Shown one piece after another: positions 13,434-20,942 of a stretch of 23,428 nucleotides of DNA (position 1 is the first letter of the stretch; each line of letters begins with the position of its first letter). Source of the DNA: JAGTRB01 sp037439685 (GTDB taxonomy: Archaea > Thermoproteota > Bathyarchaeia > TCS64); the NCBI GenBank assembly GCA_037439685.1, contig JBBIVO010000022.1, forward strand, positions 1 to 23,428, given 5' to 3'. Made by a program: the position numbers and the translations under genes. Below the pieces are notes generated by a model, which was given only the letters and a program-made list of their open reading frames with translations, was not told where the DNA came from and searched no databases.

Positions 13434-14272
13434 CTTCTCTCCCCCCTCAGCCTCATGCTCCAGAACATTATGTTCCCAAGAATTATGAAGATGAGGACGA
13501 TGGCGTGGCTCGTACTCTGCGCATCCATGGCTCCCAGCCCTATGCCAGGCCTTCCGACCAGAACCTCGTATTCAGCCCCCGCGACCTGGCCCACAAGGAG
13601 CTCCACGGCCTGTCCAGCGGCCACGAAGGGCTCAGCGGCTGGGCCCATAACCCCCAGGATCCCCATTATCAGGGGGGTCTTGTATGGGGTGTTCCACTGG
13701 CGGACGAAGTAGTATAGCGTATCGGTGCCTGTTGTGAAGATTATAGCGAGGGCGAACCTCTCAGCCCTATCGGCCTCTCTGATGAGCGGAAGCTCCCCTA
13801 TTGCCCTCCCGTAGGCGTCGACTGCCACGGTGCCCGATATGCTCTTGGCCAGACCAGCTACCGCCGACTCCCCTCCCGCCACGTATCCGAGATTCACCCA
13901 ATCCTTTCCATACTCCTTCCCTGCGAATATGTTTGGGTTCGTCCTCCTCATTATCTCAAACATGACCGGGCCCGTAGTACCCATCGATGCGATCACCAAC
14001 TTACAACCCTTGTCGAATAGCTGCTTAAACATCGCCACGGCCTGGGGCTCGAGCTCTCCCCTACCCGCAGGGTCGTAGTCGAAGTCTATGAATACATTGG
14101 AGCCTGGCTGTAAACCGTCTATATACCTGTAAACCTTCAAGGTCCTCGCTGAGATGCCTATCGGAAGCTTAAGCGGATAGTATAGGGGGAGGAGGGCGAG
14201 AATTATAAGCAGCGTGTATAGCAGCTGCCTCGTACCTATCATCTCATCAAGCCTCTTCAGCGATATGCCCAT
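13430..14272 (-). CDS. TM-alpha/beta-TM protein of MutL-linked operon
   Basis: This 280-residue protein has a membrane anchor near the N-terminus (residues about 16-35), a roughly 200-residue alpha/beta domain, and a C-terminal helix (residues about 252-272) ending in RLRGERR. The domain has NVFIDFDYDPAG, then KQLFDKGCKLVIASMGTTGP, which look like alternating strands and helices of a Rossmann-like fold, and later KTPLIMGILGVMGPAAEPFV. The overall plan mirrors the DUF6754-like first gene, including an ARLIV/CKLVIA strand and an A-x-E-x-F/V small-residue helix near the end, so the two may be distant relatives. The ATG at 14272 follows the upstream stop by one base. It overlaps the next gene by four bases. 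No function is known to me. Confidence 0.85.
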   Translation of the reverse strand: MGISLKRLDEMIGTRQLLYTLLIILALLPLYYPLKLPIGISARTLKVYRYIDGLQPGSNVFIDFDYDPAGRGELEPQAVAMFKQLFDKGCKLVIASMGTTGPVMFEIMRRTNPNIFAGKEYGKDWVNLGYVAGGESAVAGLAKSISGTVAVDAYGRAIGELPLIREADRAERFALAIIFTTGTDTLYYFVRQWNTPYKTPLIMGILGVMGPAAEPFVAAGQAVELLVGQVAGAEYEVLVGRPGIGLGAMDAQSTSHAIVLIFIILGNIMFWSMRLRGERR

Positions 14273-14273
14273 C

Positions 14274-14948
14274 CTAGTCCCTCCTCCCCATCCATGTGAC
14301 CTCTCTCCTCAGGATGAGCCTCAGGCCCAGGATTATGCTTCCGAGGCCGACCCCTATGGTGATGGGCCTATATCCAGCCGCATTTGGAACCGTCATTATC
14401 CAGTCCCTTAGGGGCTTGAATCCTGGCCATATGACAAACCCGAGGCTCGTGTTCCCCAGCATCACGATGATCCCCACTATCAGCAGTAGGAGGGCCGGGG
14501 GGTTCCTAGCCCTGAAGGTCCTATAGGCGGCTGAGACTATGTAGAATACCAGTATGGAGTACATGGCTGAGCTCGTGGGGACCTGGAGGTTTAGGTAGAT
14601 CCAGGAGAACTGGGGTTGGGTGAGGATGGGAACCCCAGTGGCCAGAGCTTGGAGGGCGAAGATGACGCAGACCACCTCTAGGATTAGGGTTACCAGGCTG
14701 TAGGGGACCTGCCCCCTCTCCCGCTTCATGATCAGGCTCACATGGTATCTCGCGACATCGACGCCTCCAACGACGGCAGCCAATGCGGCGATGACTATGG
14801 AATAGTCTATCAGGAGCTTATCCCAATAGCCTAGAGCTGCCTTGGCAGTCTTGTCTACATATAGGAAGTAGAAGGCTGTCATCGCTATGATGATGATGGC
14901 CACGAGGAGCTGTGGAACCGTACGCCTCCAAACAACGCTCATCTCCAT
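14274..14948 (-). CDS. Six-helix membrane protein of MutL-linked operon
   Basis: An integral membrane protein of about 224 residues with six hydrophobic helices, the first at MSVVWRR onwards, then segments around residues 44-64, 78-100, 115-138, 150-172 and 188-208. The loop DVARYHVSLIMKRERGQ is basic and should face the cytoplasm. The frame opens with GTG at 14954, but the ATG at 14948, which shares a base with the stop of the upstream gene (TGATG), is the natural coupled start. It sits second in the operon, next to the DUF6754-like protein. I recognise no family and see no catalytic motif. Confidence 0.85.
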   Translation of the reverse strand: MEMSVVWRRTVPQLLVAIIIIAMTAFYFLYVDKTAKAALGYWDKLLIDYSIVIAALAAVVGGVDVARYHVSLIMKRERGQVPYSLVTLILEVVCVIFALQALATGVPILTQPQFSWIYLNLQVPTSSAMYSILVFYIVSAAYRTFRARNPPALLLLIVGIIVMLGNTSLGFVIWPGFKPLRDWIMTVPNAAGYRPITIGVGLGSIILGLRLILRREVTWMGRRD

Positions 14949-15757
14949 CACCACACGAGGTATGTGGCAAGCCTCACCCCGAGGGGGAGGAGGAGCAGCC
15001 CGAGCACCATCAGGACGATGGAGAGCAGCTTACCCACATCCTGTCCCCTGATGCTCGCGAGGGTGGCGGCATCCCCAGAGGCCATGGCTCCCGCGGCGAA
15101 GATCTCCTCACCTATGAAGGCGTAGTCACAGACCAGCACGAAGAACGGGATCTGGACATCCCTAGCGGTCCCACCTATCTGGAAGGCCCCTACCATCGTC
15201 CCAGCCTCGGACAATATCAGGGACTCGGCCCAGAAGGGGCCGATGACTATGTTTGCACCGGCATTCTCCCTACGAATAGTGGCCTGGGCGGCGGAGGCGT
15301 AGGCGAACTGAACATCGGTGAGGTACCTCACGTTGTCTACAGGGTTATAGAGCTCCGGTCTACCCTCGGAGAAGTACCCATCCCTGACGATCTCATCGAT
15401 GGAGGCGATGGCCTCAGGCACCCCATGCGTCACAATCAGCCTGGCTCCATACTTCCCTGCGAGCTTGGCCACATGGGTCAAAACCCCTAGACCCGCAGTG
15501 TACTGGGGGGCATGCGCGGTCCTGAGGCTTCCATAGCCTATGGTGTAGTGGATGGGCCTGCCCATCTCAACAGACCTGGCCACGGCCTCCTCAATCGCCT
15601 CGAAGGCCCTTATCCTCCTCACCGGGAAGGCTCTCCCCCTCTCCGCGGCCCTCATATAGTAGTATCCCGAGAGCGACAAGAGGATTAGAACGGCGAGGGA
15701 GACAACGCCAGCCTTGGGATCTATCACCTGCTCAACAGGAAGATAGTTCACCAACAT
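14948..15757 (-). CDS. DUF6754-like membrane protein, first gene of operon
   Basis: A 269-residue protein anchored by an N-terminal helix (about residues 16-33) and a C-terminal helix (about 245-264). The central domain starts with RRIRAFEAIEEAVARSVEMG, followed by GLGVLTHVAKLAGKYGARLI, LTDVQFAYASAA, WAESLILSEAGTMVGAFQIG, and the end FIGEEIFAAGAMAS. From memory this order of motifs matches DUF6754, a family of unknown function that also occurs in Chloroflexota and other bacteria; the match should be confirmed. The ATG at 15757 lies about 30 nt from a TATA element at 15785-15793. It heads a four-gene operon and is divergent from the MutL-type gene. Function unknown, probably a component of a membrane complex. 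Confidence 0.85.
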   Translation of the reverse strand: MLVNYLPVEQVIDPKAGVVSLAVLILLSLSGYYYMRAAERGRAFPVRRIRAFEAIEEAVARSVEMGRPIHYTIGYGSLRTAHAPQYTAGLGVLTHVAKLAGKYGARLIVTHGVPEAIASIDEIVRDGYFSEGRPELYNPVDNVRYLTDVQFAYASAAQATIRRENAGANIVIGPFWAESLILSEAGTMVGAFQIGGTARDVQIPFFVLVCDYAFIGEEIFAAGAMASGDAATLASIRGQDVGKLLSIVLMVLGLLLLPLGVRLATYLVW

Positions 15758-16044
15758 TTTCCTAATCTAAAATATAGACTGTACTATAAATATTTTTACC
15801 GCTTTTGAGGCTGAACCCCACATGCAGAACGAGCATAGTGGGCGGTGCCATCCATAACCCGGAAAAGGCTAGAGAGTTCAAGATGCCTTGAGCTCTTAGA
15901 CTCCCTCTAACCACCGGGCTTGGGCTCAGATTAAGCCCCCGAGCCGATAAAATAGAGGGCGTTCCCTCCGACCTTGCTTTACGGCATCAACCGCGAGACC
16001 TAATTGTTTTTATATCATTTCTTTGGTTTAGGAGGCTGAGTGAG
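15758..16044. promoter_or_regulatory. Divergent promoter region between the two MutL-linked operons
   Basis: This 287-bp gap drives both operons. For the minus strand, ATATTTATAG at 15785-15793 is a TATA element about 30 nt before the ATG at 15757. For the plus strand, TTTTATATC at 16007-16015 is about 34 nt before the ATG at 16045, and GGAGG lies between as a ribosome site. The GC-rich middle (about 15830-15990) contains a GGGCTT/AAGCCC hairpin near 15918-15940. I see no convincing small gene or guide RNA in it. Confidence 0.6.
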
Positions 16045-17874
16045 ATGGAGCCGAGCTACATCCTCGCGACGGATGTTGGGAGCACGACGACGAAGGCCAG
16101 GTTCTTCGGCAGGGTTGATGGCAGGTGGAGGTTCATAGCCAGCGGGGAGGCCCCCACAACGGTCGAGAAGCCCGTTGAGGATGTCACGATGGGCGTTAGA
16201 AACGCCGTCAGGGAGGTCGAGGAGCTCACCGGCCATGTGATCATGGACGATTCCAGCGAGGAGCTCAGAATAATAACGCCCTATAAGGGGGGTGAGGTCG
16301 GGGTGGACATCTATGTCTCCACCAGCAGCGCGGGGGGAGGGCTCCAGATGCTTGTTCAGGGGGTTGTGAAGTCCATCACCGCTGAGAGCGCCCAGAGGGC
16401 GGCGCTAGGCGCCGGGGCCATCGTGATGGATGTGCTGGCAGTGGATGATGGGAGGGACGACTACTATAAGATAGAGACCCTGAGGTTCCTGAGGCCGGAC
16501 ATCGTCCTATTGGCGGGTGGGACGGATTGGGGGGATAAGACGCATGTGCTTGAGATGACCGAGATACTGGCGAAGGCGAGGCCAAGGCCGAGGCTCGGAG
16601 CGGAGTACCGCCTGCCGGTGGTCTATGCGGGCAATGTCGCCGTGAGGGAAGAGGTCAAGAGGATGCTTGGAGAGGCCTTCGACATCATCGTAACGGATAA
16701 TCTCCGCCCGAGGATAGAGGTGGAGCAAGTGGAGCAGGCGAGGAACGCGATACTATACCTCTTCATGGAGCATGTGATGGCCCATGCACCCGGATATCAC
16801 AAGCTGAAGGGGCTTGTATCCACCCCAATAATGCCAACGCCAGCGGGGGAGGGGATGATGATCAGGACCTTCTCTGAGATGAGGGGGGTGAACGTGATAG
16901 GCGTGGGGCTGGGTGGGGCTACAACCAACATATACTCAAACTTCCAGGGGAGGTTCCTACGCACCGTCAGCGCGAATCTGGGGATGAGCTACAGCATAGG
17001 GAACGTCTTCAAGGAGGCCAACGTGGAGAACATCATGAGGTGGATACCCTTCGAGATGGATGTCAAAGACCTCATGGAGGTCGTCTATAATAAGATGATA
17101 AGGCCCACGACAATCCCCATATCCCTTGAGGATCTGGTTATCGAGCACTCCCTAGCCAGAGAGGCCATAAGGCTGGGGTTCAACCATCACAAATACCTTG
17201 CAAGGGAGTTGAAGGGGGTCAAGAAGGAGAGGACCATATCGGACATCTTCGAGGAGGTCAAACCAGAGGACACATATATAGAGATGTTTAATGTGAGCCA
17301 CATAATAGGAACCGGAGGCCTCCTCTCCAGGGCTCCGAGGAGAAACCAATCCATGATGATATTGACAGACGCCTTCCAGCCAAGGGGCTTCACCTCCCTC
17401 CTCCAGGACAGCGTGTTCATGATGCCCCACCTCGGGGTCCTCTCAACCATCCAAAAGGAGATCGCCCTCGAGATATTCGAGAAGGAGTGCCTGGTCCCCA
17501 TGGGAACCCTCGTGGCAGGGGTAGGGACAGATAAGATAGGGGCAAGAGTTGCAACCATAGAACTAGAACTGGGAGATGAAGAAAGGAGATTTGACCTGTC
17601 ATTCGGCCAGATAATTAGGGAACCAATATCTAAAGAGATAAATGTCAAAGTTAGAGTTAATCCCTCAAGCAACTTTGACTTTGGAAATGGCTTCGGAAAA
17701 TCGGTAGAAAAAACCGTTACCGGAGGGGTTGTTGGAGTTGTGTTTGATGGAAGGGGAAGACCAATATACATACCTGAAGATGGAAAAGAGAGAAAGAAAC
17801 TTTTAATTGATTGGTATGATTCCATGGATCTATATCCAAAAAGTAAAATTGAGGAATGGAGAAAAGGCCTATGA
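16045..17874 (+). CDS. GlmL/MutL-type ASKHA ATPase without a mutase
   Basis: This 609-residue protein belongs to the GlmL/MutL family, actin-fold (ASKHA) ATPases named for their place beside glutamate mutase and ornithine aminomutase genes; their biochemical role is unsettled. The phosphate-1 motif is DVGSTTTK at residues 10-17, a further nucleotide-site element LLAGGTDWGDK starts near 155, and the phosphate-2-like motif GVGLGGATTN is at about 287-296. It is longer than clostridial GlmL (about 460 residues), with extra sequence at the C-terminus. No B12-dependent mutase gene is present. GGAGG precedes the ATG at 16045. Its stop overlaps the next start (ATGA). The last 110 codons switch abruptly to A/T-rich codon use. 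It probably energises or assembles the divergently encoded membrane complex. Confidence 0.9.
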   Translation: MEPSYILATDVGSTTTKARFFGRVDGRWRFIASGEAPTTVEKPVEDVTMGVRNAVREVEELTGHVIMDDSSEELRIITPYKGGEVGVDIYVSTSSAGGGLQMLVQGVVKSITAESAQRAALGAGAIVMDVLAVDDGRDDYYKIETLRFLRPDIVLLAGGTDWGDKTHVLEMTEILAKARPRPRLGAEYRLPVVYAGNVAVREEVKRMLGEAFDIIVTDNLRPRIEVEQVEQARNAILYLFMEHVMAHAPGYHKLKGLVSTPIMPTPAGEGMMIRTFSEMRGVNVIGVGLGGATTNIYSNFQGRFLRTVSANLGMSYSIGNVFKEANVENIMRWIPFEMDVKDLMEVVYNKMIRPTTIPISLEDLVIEHSLAREAIRLGFNHHKYLARELKGVKKERTISDIFEEVKPEDTYIEMFNVSHIIGTGGLLSRAPRRNQSMMILTDAFQPRGFTSLLQDSVFMMPHLGVLSTIQKEIALEIFEKECLVPMGTLVAGVGTDKIGARVATIELELGDEERRFDLSFGQIIREPISKEINVKVRVNPSSNFDFGNGFGKSVEKTVTGGVVGVVFDGRGRPIYIPEDGKERKKLLIDWYDSMDLYPKSKIEEWRKGL

Positions 17875-19013
17875 GCATCTCAGAGGAGAGCTTCGCATAC
17901 ACACCAGGATTAAGGGTCACACCCCTAACCTATGTAAGATGTATCAGAAGCCTCCCAGTAAAGGGTCAGGTGCTGGTGAAGGTAGGGGATGAGGTCGAAT
18001 TCGATGCGATCGTTGCACGTTGCCTCTTGGAGGGTACACCTCAAATCCTCAAGGTGGCAGAGCTCCTAGACGTAGACCCTGAGGAGGTCACCCGCTATCT
18101 ACTGAAGAAGAGGGGAGACTTCGTGAAGAAGGGGGAGATGCTGGCAAGATTAAGAGCAGCATTCGGCCTAATAAATAAGGCCGTAGCATCTCCTATAGAT
18201 GGATATGTTGAGGATATAAACGAAATAACAGGAAACATTACGGTCAGGGAGCCTCAAAGACCCATTGAGGTGACCGCTTATATAAGGGGGAGGGTGGATG
18301 AGGTTATCCCACAGGAGGCTGCCGTAGTAGGATCATGGGCGGCCTATATACAGGGCATAATCGGATTCTCTGGAGAGAACTTCGGCGAAATTAGAATGGC
18401 AGTATCAAACCCTAAAGATATGCTCACCCCAGAAAAAATCTTTGATAGTGATTATGGAAAAATAATTGTAGGAGGATCATTTGTAAGTCTTGAAGCATTG
18501 AAGAAGGCTAAGAAGATAGGTGTTAAAGGTATAATCTCTGGAGGAGCTAATATAGAGGATTTGGAAAAGCTAATAGGATCGAGAATAGGGGTAGCTATAA
18601 CAGGAAGAGAAGAGCTTGGATTTACATTGATTATAACGGAGGGATTTGGAAAACTTTCAATTTCAGAAAGGGCATTCGAAATATTAAAAGATAATGAGGG
18701 AAGAAAAGTGGCAATAAATGGTGCAACACAAGTTAGAGCTGGAGTACTTAGACCAGAAATAATAATACCCAAAGATTTTAGTGGAAAAGCTAAAATTGAA
18801 ATGGATGTTGTTGCGGAAGGAAAAATGAAACCTGGAAGTATTATAAGGATAATTAGGTATCCCTACTTCGGAAAACTTGGCAGAGTTATTAGACTACCAA
18901 TTGAATTAATGGAAATTGAGACTGAATCTCTGGTGAGGGTAGTTGAAGTAGAACTTGAAGATGGAAGGAGAATTATGGTTCCAAGAGCAGATGTAGAAAT
19001 AGTTACAGAATAG
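17871..19013 (+). CDS. Barrel-sandwich/KOW-like partner of the MutL-type ATPase
   Basis: A 380-residue protein, apparently soluble. An N-terminal region (about residues 15-50) has GQVLVKVGDEVEFDAIVA, typical of a barrel-sandwich (biotinyl/lipoyl-like, HlyD, RnfC) fold, and ASPIDGYVEDINEITGNITV (about 108-128) looks like its second half. No lipoyl or biotinyl lysine motif is visible. An alpha/beta region around 200-260 has VGGSFVSLEALKKAKKIGVK and IISGGANIEDLEKLI. The C-terminal LVRVVEVELEDGRRIMVPRA (about 352-371) resembles a KOW/SH3-like barrel. The frame opens at an ATG at 17856, but the ATG at 17871, overlapping the upstream stop, is preferred. It is coupled to the MutL-type gene and may link it to the membrane proteins. 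The second half is A/T-rich compared with the first. Confidence 0.85.
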   Translation: MSISEESFAYTPGLRVTPLTYVRCIRSLPVKGQVLVKVGDEVEFDAIVARCLLEGTPQILKVAELLDVDPEEVTRYLLKKRGDFVKKGEMLARLRAAFGLINKAVASPIDGYVEDINEITGNITVREPQRPIEVTAYIRGRVDEVIPQEAAVVGSWAAYIQGIIGFSGENFGEIRMAVSNPKDMLTPEKIFDSDYGKIIVGGSFVSLEALKKAKKIGVKGIISGGANIEDLEKLIGSRIGVAITGREELGFTLIITEGFGKLSISERAFEILKDNEGRKVAINGATQVRAGVLRPEIIIPKDFSGKAKIEMDVVAEGKMKPGSIIRIIRYPYFGKLGRVIRLPIELMEIETESLVRVVEVELEDGRRIMVPRADVEIVTE

Positions 19014-19148
19014 AGTCCATCGTTAACTAAACTCAAGGCTAATAAAATCAGAGAAGCTAAATATTTTATAGTATTAAATCTTTTAATCAAACTCAAAGAC
19101 GATTATTTAAATTATCCGATGAGTTACAATAGGTGATTAAGGGTATAT

Positions 19149-19547
19149 ATGGGCGCCATCTCAAGGTATAGGGACTGGCTGAATGAGGCCAAGGACGATC
19201 TCGAAGCGGCTCGCTACCTTTTGGAGGGTGGGCGCTATAGCAAGGCCTGCTTCTACTCCCAACAGGCGTCTGAGAAGGCGGTTAAGGCCCTCCTCATAAA
19301 GCGGTTCGGCAGGTATGAGGAGGTGCACAGCGTGGCTGACCTCTTGAAGATGGTTAGGGGCTTCATCCACGTCGATGATGATATGATACTCATGGGAAAC
19401 AGGCTGGACGGCTTCTATATACCCACCAGGCATCCGAATGCCTGGCCCAGTGGAGCCCCCCATGAGCGTTATGATAGGAGGGACGGCGAGGAGGCTATAG
19501 CCCATGCATCAGCCATATTTAGATTCGTTGAAGAGAACATTGGATAG
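19149..19547 (+). CDS. HEPN-domain protein, likely RNase toxin
   Basis: The 132-residue protein is a HEPN-domain protein. LNEAKDDLEAARYLLEGGRY and KACFYSQQASEKAVKALLIK (residues 11-52) are the classical helical pair. RYEEVH at residues 55-60 fits the R-x4-H ribonuclease motif. In HepT-type toxins a tyrosine two residues after this histidine is modified by the partner; here that position is V62, so control must differ or the site lie elsewhere. TTTAAAT at about 19105-19111 is the likely TATA element, and a GGTGATT precedes the ATG at 19149. It overlaps the nucleotidyltransferase gene by 44 bp, so the two form one unit. The toxin role is inferred from the family. Confidence 0.88.
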   Translation: MGAISRYRDWLNEAKDDLEAARYLLEGGRYSKACFYSQQASEKAVKALLIKRFGRYEEVHSVADLLKMVRGFIHVDDDMILMGNRLDGFYIPTRHPNAWPSGAPHERYDRRDGEEAIAHASAIFRFVEENIG

Positions 19548-19872
19548 GATATCCTCGGAGAATCCATCCTTCACATTGAGGGAGGGGCTACAAGAGCTTG
19601 TCTCAAGCCTAAAGGAGAGGTATAACCCCGACGCTATAATACTCGCAGGGTCCCTCGCCGAGAGGAGGGGGGTCAGAGGATTAAGCGACATAGACATACT
19701 CATCATAACCAGGAGGATCCAGGAACCAGCTCATAGGAACCGCTTTGAGTTAAGATCCATCGACGGCGTGGATGTGAACATAGCCACATACACCATGGAA
19801 GAGGCTAAAGAGGGTATAAAATCCCTGAACTTCTTCCTCATCAACGCCATAAATATCGGCAAACCCCTATAA
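19504..19872 (+). CDS. MNT-type nucleotidyltransferase, likely antitoxin
   Basis: A 122-residue minimal nucleotidyltransferase. The core IILAGSLAERRGVRGLSDID has G49-S50 and the aspartates D62 and D64, with one residue more than the usual GSx10DxD spacing, and DGVDVNIATY supplies the third acidic strand. In HEPN/MNT modules this protein adds AMP to the HEPN toxin and silences it. Here it follows the HEPN gene, the reverse of the MntA-HepT order. The N-terminal 40 residues are encoded partly within the HEPN overlap, so a later start such as the TTG near 19528 is possible. A short ORF follows after 6 bp. Confidence 0.85.
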   Translation: MHQPYLDSLKRTLDRISSENPSFTLREGLQELVSSLKERYNPDAIILAGSLAERRGVRGLSDIDILIITRRIQEPAHRNRFELRSIDGVDVNIATYTMEEAKEGIKSLNFFLINAINIGKPL

Positions 19873-19878
19873 GGAGAA

Positions 19879-19992
19879 ATGGCCTTTGAGGAGTTGAGGT
19901 CTATTTTAAGGGTTGAGGCTGAAAAGATCAAACTGAAAAAAGAGAAGGCGGATACGACTTTACAATTAATGAGGAGATTAAATGAGGGTTAA
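19879..19992 (+). CDS. Small basic ORF behind the HEPN/MNT pair
   Basis: An ATG at 19879 with AAGGAGA right before it opens a 37-codon frame, beginning MAFEELRSILRVEAEKIK and followed by a lysine-rich helix. It lies 6 bp after the nucleotidyltransferase stop, with an excellent ribosome site, so translation in the same operon is plausible. It is a charged helix that could bind RNA or the toxin. I do not recognise it, and its coding status is uncertain. Confidence 0.45.
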   Translation: MAFEELRSILRVEAEKIKLKKEKADTTLQLMRRLNEG

Positions 19993-20341
19993 AATCATTT
20001 ATTAGGCCTCCACTCCCTATCCGGATTCATCATGGGTCTTGCTTAGTGAGAGAAATTTCGGCTCTTGCCCAACAGATAATTCGCTCCCCTGAAAAGCCCT
20101 CAATGAGCTGATAGGAGGAGATGAACTGTGCATCCAATGAATGTCATGGCTCTCTACATCATCCTAGCTCCAACGAGCATCTGGTTCTCAGAGGAGGGCC
20201 AAAGGTAAACTTAATAGAGGCTCATCAAATCCTTATCTTGAAGGCCCTTGATCAATTCTCTTAGAACCGAGTTCAGGCCTAGGAAGAGGTTGGGGAGGAT
20301 GAGGAGGGGTATCAAGCTGGGCCTTATAGTCCCCATAAGGT
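19993..20341. other. Gap before the aspartic-protease relic
   Basis: I see no intact gene in these 349 bp. A frame ending at 20345 in ...GYQAGPYSPHKV and a TGA overlaps the GTG of the protease relic (GTGA), as a translationally coupled upstream gene would, but it is interrupted by stop codons 60-90 bp upstream. It may be the end of a decayed small partner gene. Confidence 0.4.
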
Positions 20342-20767
20342 GTGAAGAGGTTGCCAATAAGGGTGAGGGTGAGACTGGAAAGTCGAGAGAGGGGTGAGGA
20401 CCTAGAGGCCTTGGCACCGTTGAACACTGGCTTCACCTCGGACTCCCTCGACATACATCTTCCCATCGATGCCGCTGGGTCCCTGGAGCTATGGCCACCT
20501 CCACCCAATTCGGTTCTAGAGACCCTGGACACGGCAGGGGATAGAGATCCTGAGCTACTCCATACCTGACGCGGTCATGCTCACCGTGCTAGAAGAGGAT
20601 AAGAATTTCGAAGACTATTATGTGCAATGTGTTGATATAACCTCTAGAGAGAAATCCTTCTATCAGACGCCGTCATAGAAGAGCTAGAGATCGAGATACT
20701 ATCTCTAAGGACTGGGCTCTAGAGGTTCAAGGGCGATGATAGGATCAGGAGGAGTGTACCGCCATAG
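20342..20767 (+). pseudogene. Broken retropepsin-like aspartic protease
   Basis: Three pieces in different states line up as one archaeal retropepsin-like (clan AA) protein. Piece 1 (20342 to about 20540) has RVRVRLESRERGEDLEALAP, then LNTGFTSDS, then LPIDAAGSLELWPPPPNSV and LDTAG. Piece 2, in another frame (about 20541-20655), has SIPDAVMLTVLEEDK. Piece 3, back in the first frame (about 20657-20767), has LLSDAVIEELEIEIL, a TAG at 20720 where a tryptophan codon would fit, then RFKGDDRIRRSVPP. The first frameshift falls at a GGGG run at 20537-20540, and the two shifts compensate. The catalytic DTG triplet reads NTG here, a missing nucleophile. The GTG start overlaps an upstream stop. Family is judged from memory. 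Confidence 0.7.
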
Positions 20768-20808
20768 GGCTCATAGGCCTTCGCCTCCTATGATAAGAGG
20801 AGGGGAGA

Positions 20809-20910
20809 ATGAAGGCGTTACTAAAGTTTAGGGAGCCTTATCGAGACAGGAAGCTAAGGCATGAGGCTGATTATATAACTTCCTCCAAAGGGGCCTCCAA
20901 GGCTGCATAG
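20809..20910 (+). CDS. Possible 33-codon ORF with strong ribosome site
   Basis: AGAGGAGGGGAGA ends directly before an ATG at 20809 that opens a 33-codon basic frame beginning MKALLKFREPYRDRKLRHEA. The ribosome site is among the strongest in the window, yet the SD-to-ATG spacing is short and the peptide is unknown. It could be a small gene linked to the decayed protease, or chance. Confidence 0.3.
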   Translation: MKALLKFREPYRDRKLRHEADYITSSKGASKAA

Positions 20911-20942
20911 GCTTAATTTTATCTGCCTCTCCTTCTGAGTGG

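Noticed and set aside
20211..20532. Minus-strand ORFs of 68 and 99 codons
   Set aside because: Both are antisense to the aspartic-protease relic, whose plus-strand pieces have clear family-like motifs.
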